A stretch of DNA of 64,000 bases, taken from positions 1 through 64,000 of the forward strand of contig JAJFKX010000043.1 in assembly GCA_021772985.1 (NCBI GenBank). Reading direction: 5' to 3'. This stretch comes from Gammaproteobacteria bacterium (lineage in GTDB: Bacteria > Pseudomonadota > Gammaproteobacteria > Xanthomonadales > Wenzhouxiangellaceae). The position numbers and the translations under genes are program-made. Positions 24,292-33,930 of this stretch are shown in pieces. The notes under the pieces were generated by a model that was given only the letters and a program-made list of their open reading frames with translations, was not told the DNA's origin and made no database searches. The first letter of the stretch is position 1. Each line of letters starts with the position of its first letter.

Positions 24292-25809
24292 TTAATGGGC
24301 AGCACCTTCAGACCGATCAGTTCCGGCACGTACCGTAGCAACCTGATCAGCACTGACCACATCACCATCATTGCCCCAACTATTAAAAACAAAACTCAAA
24401 ATGTCGGCTATTTCATCATCATTCAATTGACTCATCGGCGGCATCACTGAGTTATAGGTAACTCCATTCACGGTGACCGGACCAGTCAAACCATTTAATA
24501 CTATTTCGATTGCATGCTCGGTTGGTTCAGTCAGCATGTAATCAGAACCCGCGAGTGGTGGGAACACACCCTCAATGCCTTCACCGCTTTGCTGATGACA
24601 TACCGAACAAGTGCCGTTATACAAGACTTTGCCGGCCTGAATACGCTGTGCTTTGGTGGCCGTACCGGTAATTCGCGCTTCAGTAATTTCCGTGACGGCT
24701 GCTAAATCAGCAGCCACTACTTTGTCACCCAGATAAACGTTATCAACCTCTTTGCCCGAGTACACCGGCAAGTTGTCCTCACCGTCGACTTTGAGCATGC
24801 CCAGCGCACCTTTGTTAAAGGCCCTGAAAATAGAATGATCGACGATTACAAAAGTACCGGGCACCTCCACTCGAAACTCAGTCATAGCTGAGCCACCTGC
24901 AGGCACCAGTGTTGTTTGTACATTTTCCTGGTATCTGGACCCGCCTTCCTGATAAACCTTGTCGAATATCTCACCAATAACATGAAAGCTGGAAACCAGA
25001 TTGGGGCCACCATTGCCAACAAACAGCCGCACGTTGTCACCCACACTGGCTTTGATTGCATGTTCTCCAACCAATGCCCCTTCAGAGCCGTTAAACAGCA
25101 CATAGGTGGCGTTTTCTTCAATGGCTTTTTGCATATCGAACGGTTGATGACCCTTTTCACGGTATTTGCCAACAGTGTAAAACTCACCCTGCATCACGTA
25201 ATACTCTTTATCCACAGGTGGCAGCCCTTCTGGTGGTTCAACCAGGATCAGTCCATACATGCCGTTGGCCACATGCATACCCACCGGTGCTGTGGCGCAA
25301 TGGTAAACATACAGTCCTTGATTTAAGGCTTTGAAGCTAAACACAGCCTCATGACCAGGCGCAGCAAAACTGGATGACGCACCACCACCGGGACCGGTCA
25401 CAGCATGCAGATCAATGTTGTGTGGCATTTTCGAATCAGGGTGATTTTTGAGGTGAAATTCGACTGTATCACCTTGTCTTATTCGAATAAAACTACCCGG
25501 TACAGTACCGCCGAATGTCCAGAAAGTGTAGGTCACACCTTCGGAAATTTCCATATCCAGTTCGCGTACTTCCATATCGACAATCACTTTGGCTGGATAG
25601 TCACGATTGACGGGCGGAGGCACGTTTGGCGCAGAGGTGAGTATCGCTTGAACAGGTTCGCCCTGCGGCGGCCCAAAATCTCCGGCTGCAGATCCTCCAG
25701 TATCTTGGCCAAGCTTAACCACTGCTGGATCAGATTGAGTTTGGGGTTCAGATTGAGGCTGGCAGGCCACCAGTGCCAGTATAAAAACTAATATCCCTAA
25801 ATTCCGCAT
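24292..25809 (-). CDS. nirK: copper nitrite reductase NirK with C-terminal cytochrome c domain
   Basis: 505 residues from ATG 25,809, chosen for the GGAGG box 7 bases ahead and the lipoprotein signal [16 protein letters not shown] (lipobox LVAC). It reduces nitrite to NO. The two cupredoxin domains hold copper ligands in 'MPHNIDLHA', '[13 protein letters not shown]' (type 1 Cys-His-Met) and '[12 protein letters not shown]' (type 2 His). A monohaem cytochrome c domain follows near the end (CSVCH, then a methionine-containing [14 protein letters not shown]), so electrons can enter through the tethered haem. It is the first gene of the four-gene set. I could not find a convincing FNR/NnrR or NsrR site upstream. 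Confidence 0.95.
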   Translation of the reverse strand: MRNLGILVFILALVACQPQSEPQTQSDPAVVKLGQDTGGSAAGDFGPPQGEPVQAILTSAPNVPPPVNRDYPAKVIVDMEVRELDMEISEGVTYTFWTFGGTVPGSFIRIRQGDTVEFHLKNHPDSKMPHNIDLHAVTGPGGGASSSFAAPGHEAVFSFKALNQGLYVYHCATAPVGMHVANGMYGLILVEPPEGLPPVDKEYYVMQGEFYTVGKYREKGHQPFDMQKAIEENATYVLFNGSEGALVGEHAIKASVGDNVRLFVGNGGPNLVSSFHVIGEIFDKVYQEGGSRYQENVQTTLVPAGGSAMTEFRVEVPGTFVIVDHSIFRAFNKGALGMLKVDGEDNLPVYSGKEVDNVYLGDKVVAADLAAVTEITEARITGTATKAQRIQAGKVLYNGTCSVCHQQSGEGIEGVFPPLAGSDYMLTEPTEHAIEIVLNGLTGPVTVNGVTYNSVMPPMSQLNDDEIADILSFVFNSWGNDGDVVSADQVATVRAGTDRSEGAAH

Positions 25810-26203
25810 GACAAACCTCCAAACTGAAGTAAATATTAACTCAATCAACACTCAGCCAGCCTTGCTGTTTTACTAAGGATGTCTGCAGCGATGCAACAAA
25901 CCTCTTAGTTGAAGCAAAATGCAGCAATCAGCTTGGGGTCTGGCGAAGCCTCTAGCAATTATTGTACACTTGTTCTGCTGATGAAAGCGGAGTGAACGAC
26001 AATGCAAAAAAACCTATCATACATATAAGTTTGATAATTTAGGCATTCTCTTAATCCACTGATTCTATTAGTTATTTAGAGTAGCTAAGCAATCGTCATC
26101 CATGTCCAAACGGTTAGAGGTATGACTCGAATGACAGTATCCGATGATTGACAAGTATCGTAGCGATAAAGTGAGCAAGATAGAATGCTTATGCGACCAT
26201 TTC

Positions 26204-26238
26204 AAAAAGCCTAAGCAACTAATTTGCTTAGGCTTTTT
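26204..26238. terminator. strong bidirectional terminator, possible element B/C boundary
   Basis: AAAAAGCCTAAGCAA (26,204-26,218) and TTGCTTAGGCTTTTT (26,224-26,238) form a perfect 15-bp stem with a 5-base loop. The flanking ATGCTTATGCGACCATTTC plus the stem resembles 33,080-33,134 (GCTCATGCCACCCCATTT plus CCTAAG stem), placing it in the same relation to a decayed ssrA-like end. Between nirK and here (25,810-26,190) I see no gene. Confidence 0.75.
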
Positions 26239-26319
26239 TAATATCTTTTTTATTAAGCCTTCTTTGCTAATACGGTTGTACAGGATGGATTATGTGAGGG
26301 TGTTTTTGAGCTGTCCATA

Positions 26320-26402
26320 GTCGATACTTGTGTTTTTTTATATGTTCACTGCCCTGTTTGATGTCATCGTTTAAGAAGGGTTTGGCTGTGTTATTTAAAT
26401 CT
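26320..26402 (-). pseudogene. relic of the HTH/recombinase gene junction
   Basis: This stretch aligns with 3808-3890, the junction between the HTH gene (ending NNRAKPVLNSDI) and the tyrosine recombinase (starting MKKHN). The relic reads LNNTAKPFLNDDI, then an intergenic CAGGGCAGTGAA-type piece, then I-KKHK where the ATG has become ATA. Only about 80 bases remain. It shows that an element with the same module once stood here. Confidence 0.8.
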
Positions 26403-26556
26403 TCCGAACAAGCCCGGTTTGTCGCGATAAGCTTGGACCGCTGATCGTTCGCAAATTTATACCAGGAAAATTGAACAACTAAACACCTTGGGCTCCAGCC
26501 TGGTTCCAACTAAAAGAATTGAGTGATTGTGGCGCAAATAGTCTAATTGTTGGGAT

Positions 26557-27933
26557 TCACTGCCAACCACCTCCAAGAGCAAGGTTGAGATTAATCCATT
26601 CATCAAGTTGTGCGCGTTCTGCTGAAACTAACGCACTGTCGGCTGCAAACGTATTATTTTGGATTGTTAAAACATCAAGGAGGTCGGTTTCACCCTCTTG
26701 ATACCGCAATTGACTAATTTCGAGCGCCTTATTTGCTTCACTGGCTGCTTCCCTTAATGCGGTCACCCGCTCGAGCAAAACAGCACCTTGATCAAGACTG
26801 TTTTCAACATCCCGAAAAGCATTCAGAGCTGTCTGCGCATATGCCGCGATTGCTTGTTGTTGTCCGGCATTGGCCTCATCAACTTGCGCTTTTCTTAGTC
26901 CGCCGTCAAATAACGGCGCCAGCAAGTTGCTGGCAAGTTGCCACATTACATTTCCAGGGTCCAATATATCCGAAAGATCGGTTGATGACCCCTCAATGGA
27001 ACTGGTTAAACTGATTGTCGGCAACCGCGCTGCGCGCGCTGATTTGACGTTGTTAAAGGCCGATGCGACATTGAGCTCTGCCGCAATAATGTCCGGACGC
27101 CTTTCAAGCAATGTCGACGGTAACCCAGGAGGCGGCGCAGAAGGAATACTCGGCAATGTTTGTCGCAACGTCAATTCCGCGGATGGGTAACGACCCAACA
27201 AAACCTCAAGCGCCCGGATTGCATTGCGTCGTGACCCTTCAACTTCAGCAATTGACGCTCGTGCGTTTGCGAGATCTGACCGGGATAGTGCGACATCTAA
27301 TGCGCTTACCGCACCAAGTTCGTATTTGGCGGTTACAATCAAATCTGTTTCCTGAAGCGCTGTAAGCGATTTGCGCGAAACCTCTGTTTGCAGGCCGGCT
27401 TCAATAACCAGAAAATAAGATTGCGCGACGGCGGCAGCTATCGAGTACTGTGTGAAGATGTAGTCGGCTTCTGCCGAAAATGCGCTAAAGGCGGCCGCGC
27501 GTTTTGCCGACCTGACACGTCCCCAGACATCGGCTTCCCATCCGAGCTGAAGTCCGAGGTTGTAAAAGTCACTGCTTGGTAGATCAATGACACCTGATCG
27601 CCCTTTTGTAATGGTGCCGTCAAGGGCTGGAAAGAGCGCTGAACGGGCCTGCGCAGCAAACGCTTGGGATTGCGATACAGCTGCAGCGGCTGCTTGAAGG
27701 TCGCGGTTGGTGGTTTGCGCTTCCACAACTAATTCCGACAGCAGCGGGTCGCCAATCTTTTCGATCCAACCCACTTCAACTTCGCCAACTTTTTCACGTG
27801 CCATTGTCCATTCAATCGGCATTTTCGGTAATGACGCATTTGCGATGCCACGGGCGTCTTCAGGTGAAGATATGGACGCGCAAGCGTTTAAAATAAGTAA
27901 TCCGAGCAATGTGAAAATAAAACGGGTCATCAC
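26557..27933 (-). CDS. NodT/OprM-family outer-membrane efflux lipoprotein
   Basis: 458 residues. The lipoprotein signal MTRFIFTLLGLLILNAC ends in lipobox LNAC. Two outer-membrane-efflux (TolC-like) repeats follow, with long helical coiled segments such as 'DLQAAAAAVSQSQAFAAQARSALFPALDG' and 'QQQAIAAYAQTALNAFRDVENSLDQ'. It forms the outer-membrane channel of the RND tripartite pump. It is last in the three-gene operon and overlaps the pump gene by four bases. Confidence 0.93.
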   Translation of the reverse strand: MMTRFIFTLLGLLILNACASISSPEDARGIANASLPKMPIEWTMAREKVGEVEVGWIEKIGDPLLSELVVEAQTTNRDLQAAAAAVSQSQAFAAQARSALFPALDGTITKGRSGVIDLPSSDFYNLGLQLGWEADVWGRVRSAKRAAAFSAFSAEADYIFTQYSIAAAVAQSYFLVIEAGLQTEVSRKSLTALQETDLIVTAKYELGAVSALDVALSRSDLANARASIAEVEGSRRNAIRALEVLLGRYPSAELTLRQTLPSIPSAPPPGLPSTLLERRPDIIAAELNVASAFNNVKSARAARLPTISLTSSIEGSSTDLSDILDPGNVMWQLASNLLAPLFDGGLRKAQVDEANAGQQQAIAAYAQTALNAFRDVENSLDQGAVLLERVTALREAASEANKALEISQLRYQEGETDLLDVLTIQNNTFAADSALVSAERAQLDEWINLNLALGGGWQ

Positions 27934-30900
27934 GTTGCAAGCGCCTCCGTTGAACCAGCTTGTTTTTCAAGAGTTGCCGACTCATCATGGTGAATTCCAA
28001 ACATAATCGCGTATAGCGCCGGCGTAACAAGTAACGTGATTACGGTCGCGAAACTGAGACCAAACGCCAACACGACGGTCATGGATTTGAAAAACGGGTC
28101 GAAAAAAAGCGGCAAAATTCCCAGAACAGTTGTAAGCGCGCCCATGGTAACTGGCCGTAACCGGCTAGCTGCAGATTCAACAAGCGCGTCGAATCTAGGC
28201 ATACCACTTGAAATTAAATTGTCTATTGAATCCACCAATACTATCGAGTTTTGGATGAGTAGTCCGGATAAGGATAATAGGCCCAAAATCCCCATAAACT
28301 CAAACGGCGTTCGTGTTATTACTAAACCAATTGTGACACCAACAATTGCCAACGGAACAATAGACCAGATAACCAGCGGTTGCCGAACCGCGTTGAACAA
28401 AATGACCACAACAAGAATCATCGCGAGAAGGCCAAGTGGAATGGTACTGGCAAGGCTACTTTGGGCTTCGGCGGAATTACCAAACTCGCCATCCCACTGC
28501 AATGTATATCCGTCTGGCAGAGGGAGCGCCTCAATTTGTGGTTTTAGTCGTGTGTAAAGGTCGTCAGCAAGCTCGCCTAACGCGGGGTCACATTGCGCTT
28601 TAATCGTCATAACTCGATCCGTCCGGAGAATTTGGCTATCGCGCCAAATTAAGTCGCCACCGTTGACAACTTGCGCCAACGGAACTGACCGGCCCGTTGT
28701 TGGGCTTAATATCTGTATAGACGCCATATTCCAGCGACCAAGGCGTTCGCTGGCTGGTGCACGAGAAATTATAGGGATGAGGGTATTGCTTTCCCGATAA
28801 ACGCCTCGCTGAACACCGGTGAAATTCTCTTCCAGCGTTTCCGCTAGTTCTTTTCGTGTAATCCCGACACGCTCACCTTTATTAACCGAATACTCCGGCG
28901 CAATGACCGGGACCAGACGGCGCCAATCATCCCTAATGAGAACAGCGCCGCCATCCCCAGCCATAATTGCTTTAGCCTGGTTGGCGAGCTCACGTAGAAT
29001 TTTAGAGTCAGGGCCTGAGAAACTCGCTTCAATTTTGGATCCGCCACCAGGGCCCATTTGAAATTTCCACGCTTTCGCCTGTCCATCAGGAAACGCTTCG
29101 TTCGCATAAGCCTGAATTGCAGCAATGAGTTTGTCGTTCAGTTTGTAGTTATCGGTTCGAATTAAAAGTTGACCGTGAGAGGAATTATTAGAGCCGGCAT
29201 CATATGAAAGCATATATCGTAATGCACCGCCGCCTACAAGCGTCTGCACATTTGCCACACCGTCAAGCTGACGCACATGATTTTCCATCCGGATCATGTC
29301 TGTTCGTGTGCGAGCGATGCCGGTGCCTTCAGGCAGATAGTAATCGACAACCACTTGGGGCGATGTTGACGCAGGGAAAAATCCGACCTTAACAAATTGA
29401 AACCCCCACAGTGCCACCATGAATACGCCGGCTGTCGCAGCCAAAGACAGTACCTTGTTTGCAAGTATCGTGCTGATGACGCCTTTATAAAATTTTATGA
29501 AACGACCATCGCCTGATGAATTTCTCGCGTCACTCGATTTTTCTGGAAACGCCCAATAACAAAACAGCGGCGTGATCGTGAACGCCAACACCCAGCTGAG
29601 CCCAAGAGCAATAGCAACGACCCAAAAAAGCGAATTTGTAAATTCTGCAGTGTCACCGGGCGCAAACCCGATTGGAGCAAAAGCGATGATCCCAACAAGC
29701 GTTCCACCTAACAGCGGTTTCATGTTCTTACGAGCAACATCGATCGCAACCGCTAGCTTGTCCCTGCCTTTGCCAACACCGACAAGAATTCCATCTGTGA
29801 TAACAACCCCATTATCAACCAGCATGCCAAGCGAAATAATAAGCGCGCCAAGAGAAATTCGGTGCATTGGAATCCCACCTATCCACATAACCAGCAATGT
29901 CGCCGCCATGGTGACCAAAACGGTAGCACCCATTACCAATCCAGAACGAAACCCCATAAAAATCAGCAGCGTGCAAAAAACGATGGCAAGAGCAGTCAAT
30001 ACATTGACACCAAAGCTCTGAATCGAGACATCGACAACATTTCCCTGATGATAATATTCGTGCAGAACCATCCCACCCGGGCGTTGGCTATCCAATTCTG
30101 CAAGCTTTTCGTTGACAGCCTCGCCAAGTTTAACAACGTTGACGCCCGTAAGATTTGAAATACCAAAGCCCAGGGCTGGTTTTCCATCATATCGAATGAA
30201 TTGATCTGCTGGTTCGCGATAGCCTCGCGTCACGTTCGCAACTGCGCCAAGGCGGGTTACACCACCGCTGGTACTATCACCAATAATGAGACTTCTAATT
30301 TCATCAACGGATGTGATTTTTCCGCTGGGATCGATTTTTAGAAGCTCATCACCGAGTAACAATTCGCCGGCCGCTGTAACAGTATTTTGCTGAGAAAGGG
30401 TATCGTAAATTTCACTCAACGAAAGCCCAAGGGAAGCCGCTCGCTCGCGCGATACTTCAACATAGATTACTTCCTGTTGATCGCCAATTAGCCCCACCTT
30501 TGCGACGCCGTTGACCTGCAGAAGTTCTTTCCGCAAAAACCGCGCATAGCTATATAGTTCCGCAGAAGAATACCCTTCGCCGGTCAAAAGGTAATAAATA
30601 CCGTATACGTCACCGAACTTATCATTGACGATACTTGTCCCGGCGCCAGGCGGCAGGTCTGCTTGCGCATCAGCCACAGAGTTTCGAACCTTTGTCCACA
30701 CAACCTGCAAATCGGACTTTGTTTTTGACGCTTCAAACCTGATTTCAACAGTTATTTCTGACGAGCCTGCGGAGGAAATTGACTCCACCGACTTCACTTC
30801 GGGCAGCTGCTGCAATGCCGTTTCGATTGGCTCCGTTACTTCGTTCATCACCTCATTTGGGCTTGCCCCCGGATACTGCGTAACAACCTTGGCAATTCTG

Positions 30901-31025
30901 ATTGTGTATTCTGGATCTTCAAATCGCGCCATATTCTGATAGGCGAGCCAACCGCCGATCAAGGCGATCAGTATTGCGATTATGCACAATAACGGGTTTT
31001 GTATGGATGCCTTGGCAAGGTTCAT
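27930..31025 (-). CDS. RND-family efflux pump inner-membrane transporter
   Basis: 1031 residues, normal for an HAE1-like RND permease. Features include the N-terminal helix (~10-30), two periplasmic porter regions, and two blocks of membrane helices. 'GALIISLGMLVDNGVVITDG' carries the proton-relay aspartate region, and 'GLLSLSGLLIQNSIVLVDSID' is its mirror. The substrate is not predictable from sequence. It works with the adaptor at 31,034 and the channel at 26,557. Gene order adaptor-pump-channel with tiny gaps indicates one operon under the divergent TetR regulator. Confidence 0.95.
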   Translation of the reverse strand: MNLAKASIQNPLLCIIAILIALIGGWLAYQNMARFEDPEYTIRIAKVVTQYPGASPNEVMNEVTEPIETALQQLPEVKSVESISSAGSSEITVEIRFEASKTKSDLQVVWTKVRNSVADAQADLPPGAGTSIVNDKFGDVYGIYYLLTGEGYSSAELYSYARFLRKELLQVNGVAKVGLIGDQQEVIYVEVSRERAASLGLSLSEIYDTLSQQNTVTAAGELLLGDELLKIDPSGKITSVDEIRSLIIGDSTSGGVTRLGAVANVTRGYREPADQFIRYDGKPALGFGISNLTGVNVVKLGEAVNEKLAELDSQRPGGMVLHEYYHQGNVVDVSIQSFGVNVLTALAIVFCTLLIFMGFRSGLVMGATVLVTMAATLLVMWIGGIPMHRISLGALIISLGMLVDNGVVITDGILVGVGKGRDKLAVAIDVARKNMKPLLGGTLVGIIAFAPIGFAPGDTAEFTNSLFWVVAIALGLSWVLAFTITPLFCYWAFPEKSSDARNSSGDGRFIKFYKGVISTILANKVLSLAATAGVFMVALWGFQFVKVGFFPASTSPQVVVDYYLPEGTGIARTRTDMIRMENHVRQLDGVANVQTLVGGGALRYMLSYDAGSNNSSHGQLLIRTDNYKLNDKLIAAIQAYANEAFPDGQAKAWKFQMGPGGGSKIEASFSGPDSKILRELANQAKAIMAGDGGAVLIRDDWRRLVPVIAPEYSVNKGERVGITRKELAETLEENFTGVQRGVYRESNTLIPIISRAPASERLGRWNMASIQILSPTTGRSVPLAQVVNGGDLIWRDSQILRTDRVMTIKAQCDPALGELADDLYTRLKPQIEALPLPDGYTLQWDGEFGNSAEAQSSLASTIPLGLLAMILVVVILFNAVRQPLVIWSIVPLAIVGVTIGLVITRTPFEFMGILGLLSLSGLLIQNSIVLVDSIDNLISSGMPRFDALVESAASRLRPVTMGALTTVLGILPLFFDPFFKSMTVVLAFGLSFATVITLLVTPALYAIMFGIHHDESATLEKQAGSTEALAT

Positions 31026-31033
31026 GACATCCC

Positions 31034-32098
31034 CTATTCCGGAATCCAGGGGCGCACGATATTTCCTTCATGAAAGAATGATACGCCTGCTGCGACAATC
31101 ATCTCACCACCGTCTAATCCGTCGGTGATGGTCACCAACTCGTCGGCTTCGGGGCCCAAGGTCACATCACGTTTTGTAATCACCATCGTTTCTTGATCAA
31201 CCACCCAAACATAGGTCTGGTCGCCTTCGGCCAGAATTGCCGACAATGGCGCTGCAACACCGTCAGGTATGATGTCTTTAGCACCCTTAAATAAAAATGT
31301 TGTGCTGACACTTGCTGTCATCCCGGGCAGAATCAGCAGGTCCTCAGGCGGATCGAAAGTAAAGCTGATTTGATAGGTCTGGGTGTTTTCATCTGCTTGC
31401 CCCGAAGATTCGCGAAACTCTGCGGGGATTTCAACGTCGGGGGCGGCATCAAGTATGACGCGGGCGCCCATGGGTTCGAGCTGCGGTATACGGGCGATGA
31501 TTGTTCCGGGAATATTGACGATGGCTTCGATTTTTTTACTTTGAATGACCGCAATAGCTTCTTTGGATTGAATGTTTTGAAATTGCTCTACATAGACGCG
31601 AGATATTCCGCCCATAAACGGCGCACGCAAAACTGTGTCACTAAGTGATTTTTCGGCAGTACCAAGGGAGGCCCTGGCAACTTCTGTTTGAGTTTTGCGG
31701 CTCTCAAGCGTACTTCGAGAAATCGCATCACGTTCCATCAGCCTTTCTGCGCGCAGATATTCCGCTTCAGCATTTTGAAATTCTGCTTTCGCCTGAACGA
31801 GCGTATTTTGCGCATCACGCTGGTCGAGTTGGGCAATAATCGCGCCTTGCTCGATCTCATCGCCTTCTAAAACATTTAGCTCACGGATTTCACCGCTTAC
31901 TTGGAATGTAAGCTCTGCGGATTTTACCGCGCGTACAATAGCTGGGAAGGTCAAGTCGCGCTGATTGGATGACGTCTCGACAACAACCAGCTTCGCAGGC
32001 CTCGCCTTTTGCTCAACGGCACTTTCCTCAGATGGTGAACAAGCCGCCAGGTACGCCGCAAACACACAACCTATAATTTTTTTACCCATATCTGACAT
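31034..32098 (-). CDS. RND efflux periplasmic adaptor lipoprotein
   Basis: 354 residues. The lipoprotein signal 'KKIIGCVFAAYLAAC' precedes a barrel-sandwich (biotinyl-lipoyl-like) domain split by an alpha-hairpin: 'LTFQVSGEIRELNVLEGDEIEQGAIIAQLDQRDAQN' ... 'APFMGGISRVYVEQFQNIQSKEAIAVIQ'. Beta-barrel and membrane-proximal domains follow. It links the inner pump to the outer channel. It is first in the operon; the start MSDMGKK could also be the second Met. It stands nine bases before the pump gene. Confidence 0.92.
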   Translation of the reverse strand: MSDMGKKIIGCVFAAYLAACSPSEESAVEQKARPAKLVVVETSSNQRDLTFPAIVRAVKSAELTFQVSGEIRELNVLEGDEIEQGAIIAQLDQRDAQNTLVQAKAEFQNAEAEYLRAERLMERDAISRSTLESRKTQTEVARASLGTAEKSLSDTVLRAPFMGGISRVYVEQFQNIQSKEAIAVIQSKKIEAIVNIPGTIIARIPQLEPMGARVILDAAPDVEIPAEFRESSGQADENTQTYQISFTFDPPEDLLILPGMTASVSTTFLFKGAKDIIPDGVAAPLSAILAEGDQTYVWVVDQETMVITKRDVTLGPEADELVTITDGLDGGEMIVAAGVSFFHEGNIVRPWIPE

Positions 32099-32234
32099 AC
32101 TCTAATTCACCAGCTTATCAATCGACTCCAAGCTCCCACTACATTTTGCCTGTGTTTGCTCAAAAAGTTGTTATGGACACAACATGGCGCGCATCTTAGC
32201 ACTAAAATAGTGGTATAGTCATTTTTGTAATTAT

Positions 32235-32250
32235 ATGTCATTTTTGACAT
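32235..32250. promoter_or_regulatory. candidate TetR operator
   Basis: ATGTCATTTTTGACAT is a perfect 6-4-6 palindrome in the 209-base divergent region between the efflux operon and tetR. A TATAGT hexamer lies close by at ~32,214-32,219. Binding by the adjacent regulator is inferred from position and symmetry. Confidence 0.6.
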
Positions 32251-32307
32251 CGCCAACTCAACAGCATCGTATTATGTAAATGCTAAGTAGGAACGGACAG
32301 CAAATTT

Positions 32308-32937
32308 ATGTATCGGCATTTTCAAGATCAAGCGCTTGATCTAGCAAAACGGGAGAGAACGCGCGCAGCCTTAATGGACAGCGTAATCAATGTTGTTGCT
32401 CAAAAAGGAATGGAAGCAGCGACGATCAACGAAATAACCCGACAATCCGGGCTTTCACAGGGAACATTTTATAATCATTTCGACGGTCGAGATGAGCTGA
32501 TTATGGTAACTGCAATAGCGCTTTTTGAAGAATTTGAAGCGCATGTTTCCGGCAAAATAGGCGAAATTGATCCAGGCTGCCAACGATTGATCGTCGCATT
32601 TTACGTCGGGATCAGTTTCTTATCTGGAAGCGGTGAGGACAAAATTCTCCTCACTAGTGCTCTGAGCCTGCACCCGCAGATTAGGGGGGTGTCCTACAAT
32701 AAACTCAAAGAGGATATACGAGCCGGCATCCGGGAGGGTAGCTTTTCTGTTCAATCAAACGAACTCCTCTATCGCCAGATTACATCAATTGCATTGCTGG
32801 CTGCTGGTGCAAAAGAAGATGCAAAACGCTTTAAGAAAACCAAAATAGAAACATGTGAAGCGATATTACGTCTTCTGGGTCAGACTCCGAAGGAGGCAAA
32901 GTCCTGCGTTGCAGCAGCACTAAAATCCATTGACTGA
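32308..32937 (+). CDS. TetR-family regulator of the efflux operon
   Basis: 209 residues. The N-terminal TetR helix-turn-helix is clear: 'RTRAALMDSVINVVAQKGMEAATINEITRQSGLSQGTFYNHFDGRDELI' (residues ~13-62). The C-terminal ligand domain is helical and variable. It is divergent from the efflux operon with a palindrome between, so it probably represses the pump and itself. It is the last gene before the right-end repeat of element C. Confidence 0.92.
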   Translation: MYRHFQDQALDLAKRERTRAALMDSVINVVAQKGMEAATINEITRQSGLSQGTFYNHFDGRDELIMVTAIALFEEFEAHVSGKIGEIDPGCQRLIVAFYVGISFLSGSGEDKILLTSALSLHPQIRGVSYNKLKEDIRAGIREGSFSVQSNELLYRQITSIALLAAGAKEDAKRFKKTKIETCEAILRLLGQTPKEAKSCVAAALKSID

Positions 32938-32999
32938 TTGGAATCACTCGCTCATCAAAAAGCACCTTTATTACCCTAATATTACTGGTAATATTTCGT

Positions 33000-33095
33000 T
33001 TTAGTAGTACATTCAGTAGCACTAATTTAGTATGCAATCCGTATTACAGATATTTATCAAAAAATATGTTGATAACTCAGCTCATGCCACCCCAT
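33000..33095 (+). repeat. right end of element C (copy of element A right end)
   Basis: TTTAGTAGTACATTCAGTAG, CACTAATT, ATATTTATCAA and GATAACTCAGCTCATGCCACCCCAT line up in order with 18,290-18,390. The last part corresponds to a heavily decayed ssrA 3' end (TTCAACTCCCGCCGCCTCCA). Confidence 0.65.
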
Positions 33096-33097
33096 TT

Positions 33098-33134
33098 AAA
33101 AAAACCTAAGTAAATTAGTTGCTTAGGTTTTTTT
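33098..33134. terminator. terminator behind the decayed attachment site
   Basis: AAAAAAACCTAAG (33,098-33,110) pairs with CTTAGGTTTTTTT (33,122-33,134). Both stem core and loop (ATTAG) resemble the terminator at 26,204-26,238. Confidence 0.8.
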
Positions 33135-33246
33135 AATATTATTCTACTAATTATCTTCACCGATTCGAACCTTAAAATTACAATAAGAATACAGCTTTTA
33201 ATCATGGAGTGTCTTGATTTTTTTCTGATATCCGACCAATTTTTAA

Positions 33247-33930
33247 CTATGCTTCAGAAACCAACCACCCACGATCAGCTTTTATAAACCTTCGAACCTG
33301 CGTTGAGGTTGTGGTTTCCCCTCCCATCATCATGTTTAAAAGCTTTGTAATAGCGTCTGCATGCGCTTGCCCAGCGCTTGATCTTTCATTAGAAAACAAC
33401 TTGTACCTTATCGTTATAAGATAATTGCAAAAATATCCAGCGCCAACATCTGCGATCTGACATCCAAGTTTTTCAAACTCAACTATTTCAGCTGACATCC
33501 CAGCTAACGGGTTTTCAACGATAATTTCACTATCCCCTCTTATTACACCACCGCGCGATTCAGTTACATTATATATTGCTTGTCGAATTTCATCGCTTGT
33601 TGGCTCTTTATACCCTGGCTGATAACTTAATCTGTCAAGATAATCTACTATGCATTCTTGATAGAGCTGATAAGCTTTTAGCCTATCTTCTATCGGAAAG
33701 TGCTCTAAAAATTTGGCTTCATTTTTAATCGTTAAATAACCATCTGATCTATCACCTTCATAGATATCCGAAATTGAACCAATCAAATCAACACCTACTT
33801 CAATTTCAGATCCAATGGCACACCTGGTCAGTGAATTTAAAAAAACTTCGGTATCGGGTAGATCCTGTGCCTGCAGCAATGGGCAAGTAAAAATTAATAC
33901 CCAATGCGCCCAGTGCTTTTTGTATTTCAT
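33247..33930 (-). CDS. exported protein of unknown function
   Basis: 227 residues with a signal peptide (HWAHWVLIFTCPLLQAQ, cleavage likely after AQA). No family recognised. The mature part is acidic with several Cys (CAIGSEIEVG, ECIVDYL, CQIADVGAGYFCNYL) that may form disulphides. It is monocistronic, behind the right end of the island region; its AT-rich codon use resembles the accessory side rather than the genes further right. Confidence 0.65.
   Translation of the reverse strand: MKYKKHWAHWVLIFTCPLLQAQDLPDTEVFLNSLTRCAIGSEIEVGVDLIGSISDIYEGDRSDGYLTIKNEAKFLEHFPIEDRLKAYQLYQECIVDYLDRLSYQPGYKEPTSDEIRQAIYNVTESRGGVIRGDSEIIVENPLAGMSAEIVEFEKLGCQIADVGAGYFCNYLITIRYKLFSNERSSAGQAHADAITKLLNMMMGGETTTSTQVRRFIKADRGWLVSEA

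Noticed and set aside
25810-26100. FNR/NnrR or NsrR site upstream of nirK
   Set aside because: Only weak half-site resemblances (for example TTGAAGCAAAATGCAGCAATC) were seen, below what I would report as a site.
29572-30021. 149-codon plus-strand frame inside the RND pump gene
   Set aside because: Antisense to a well-supported permease gene and with composition expected of a shadow frame.
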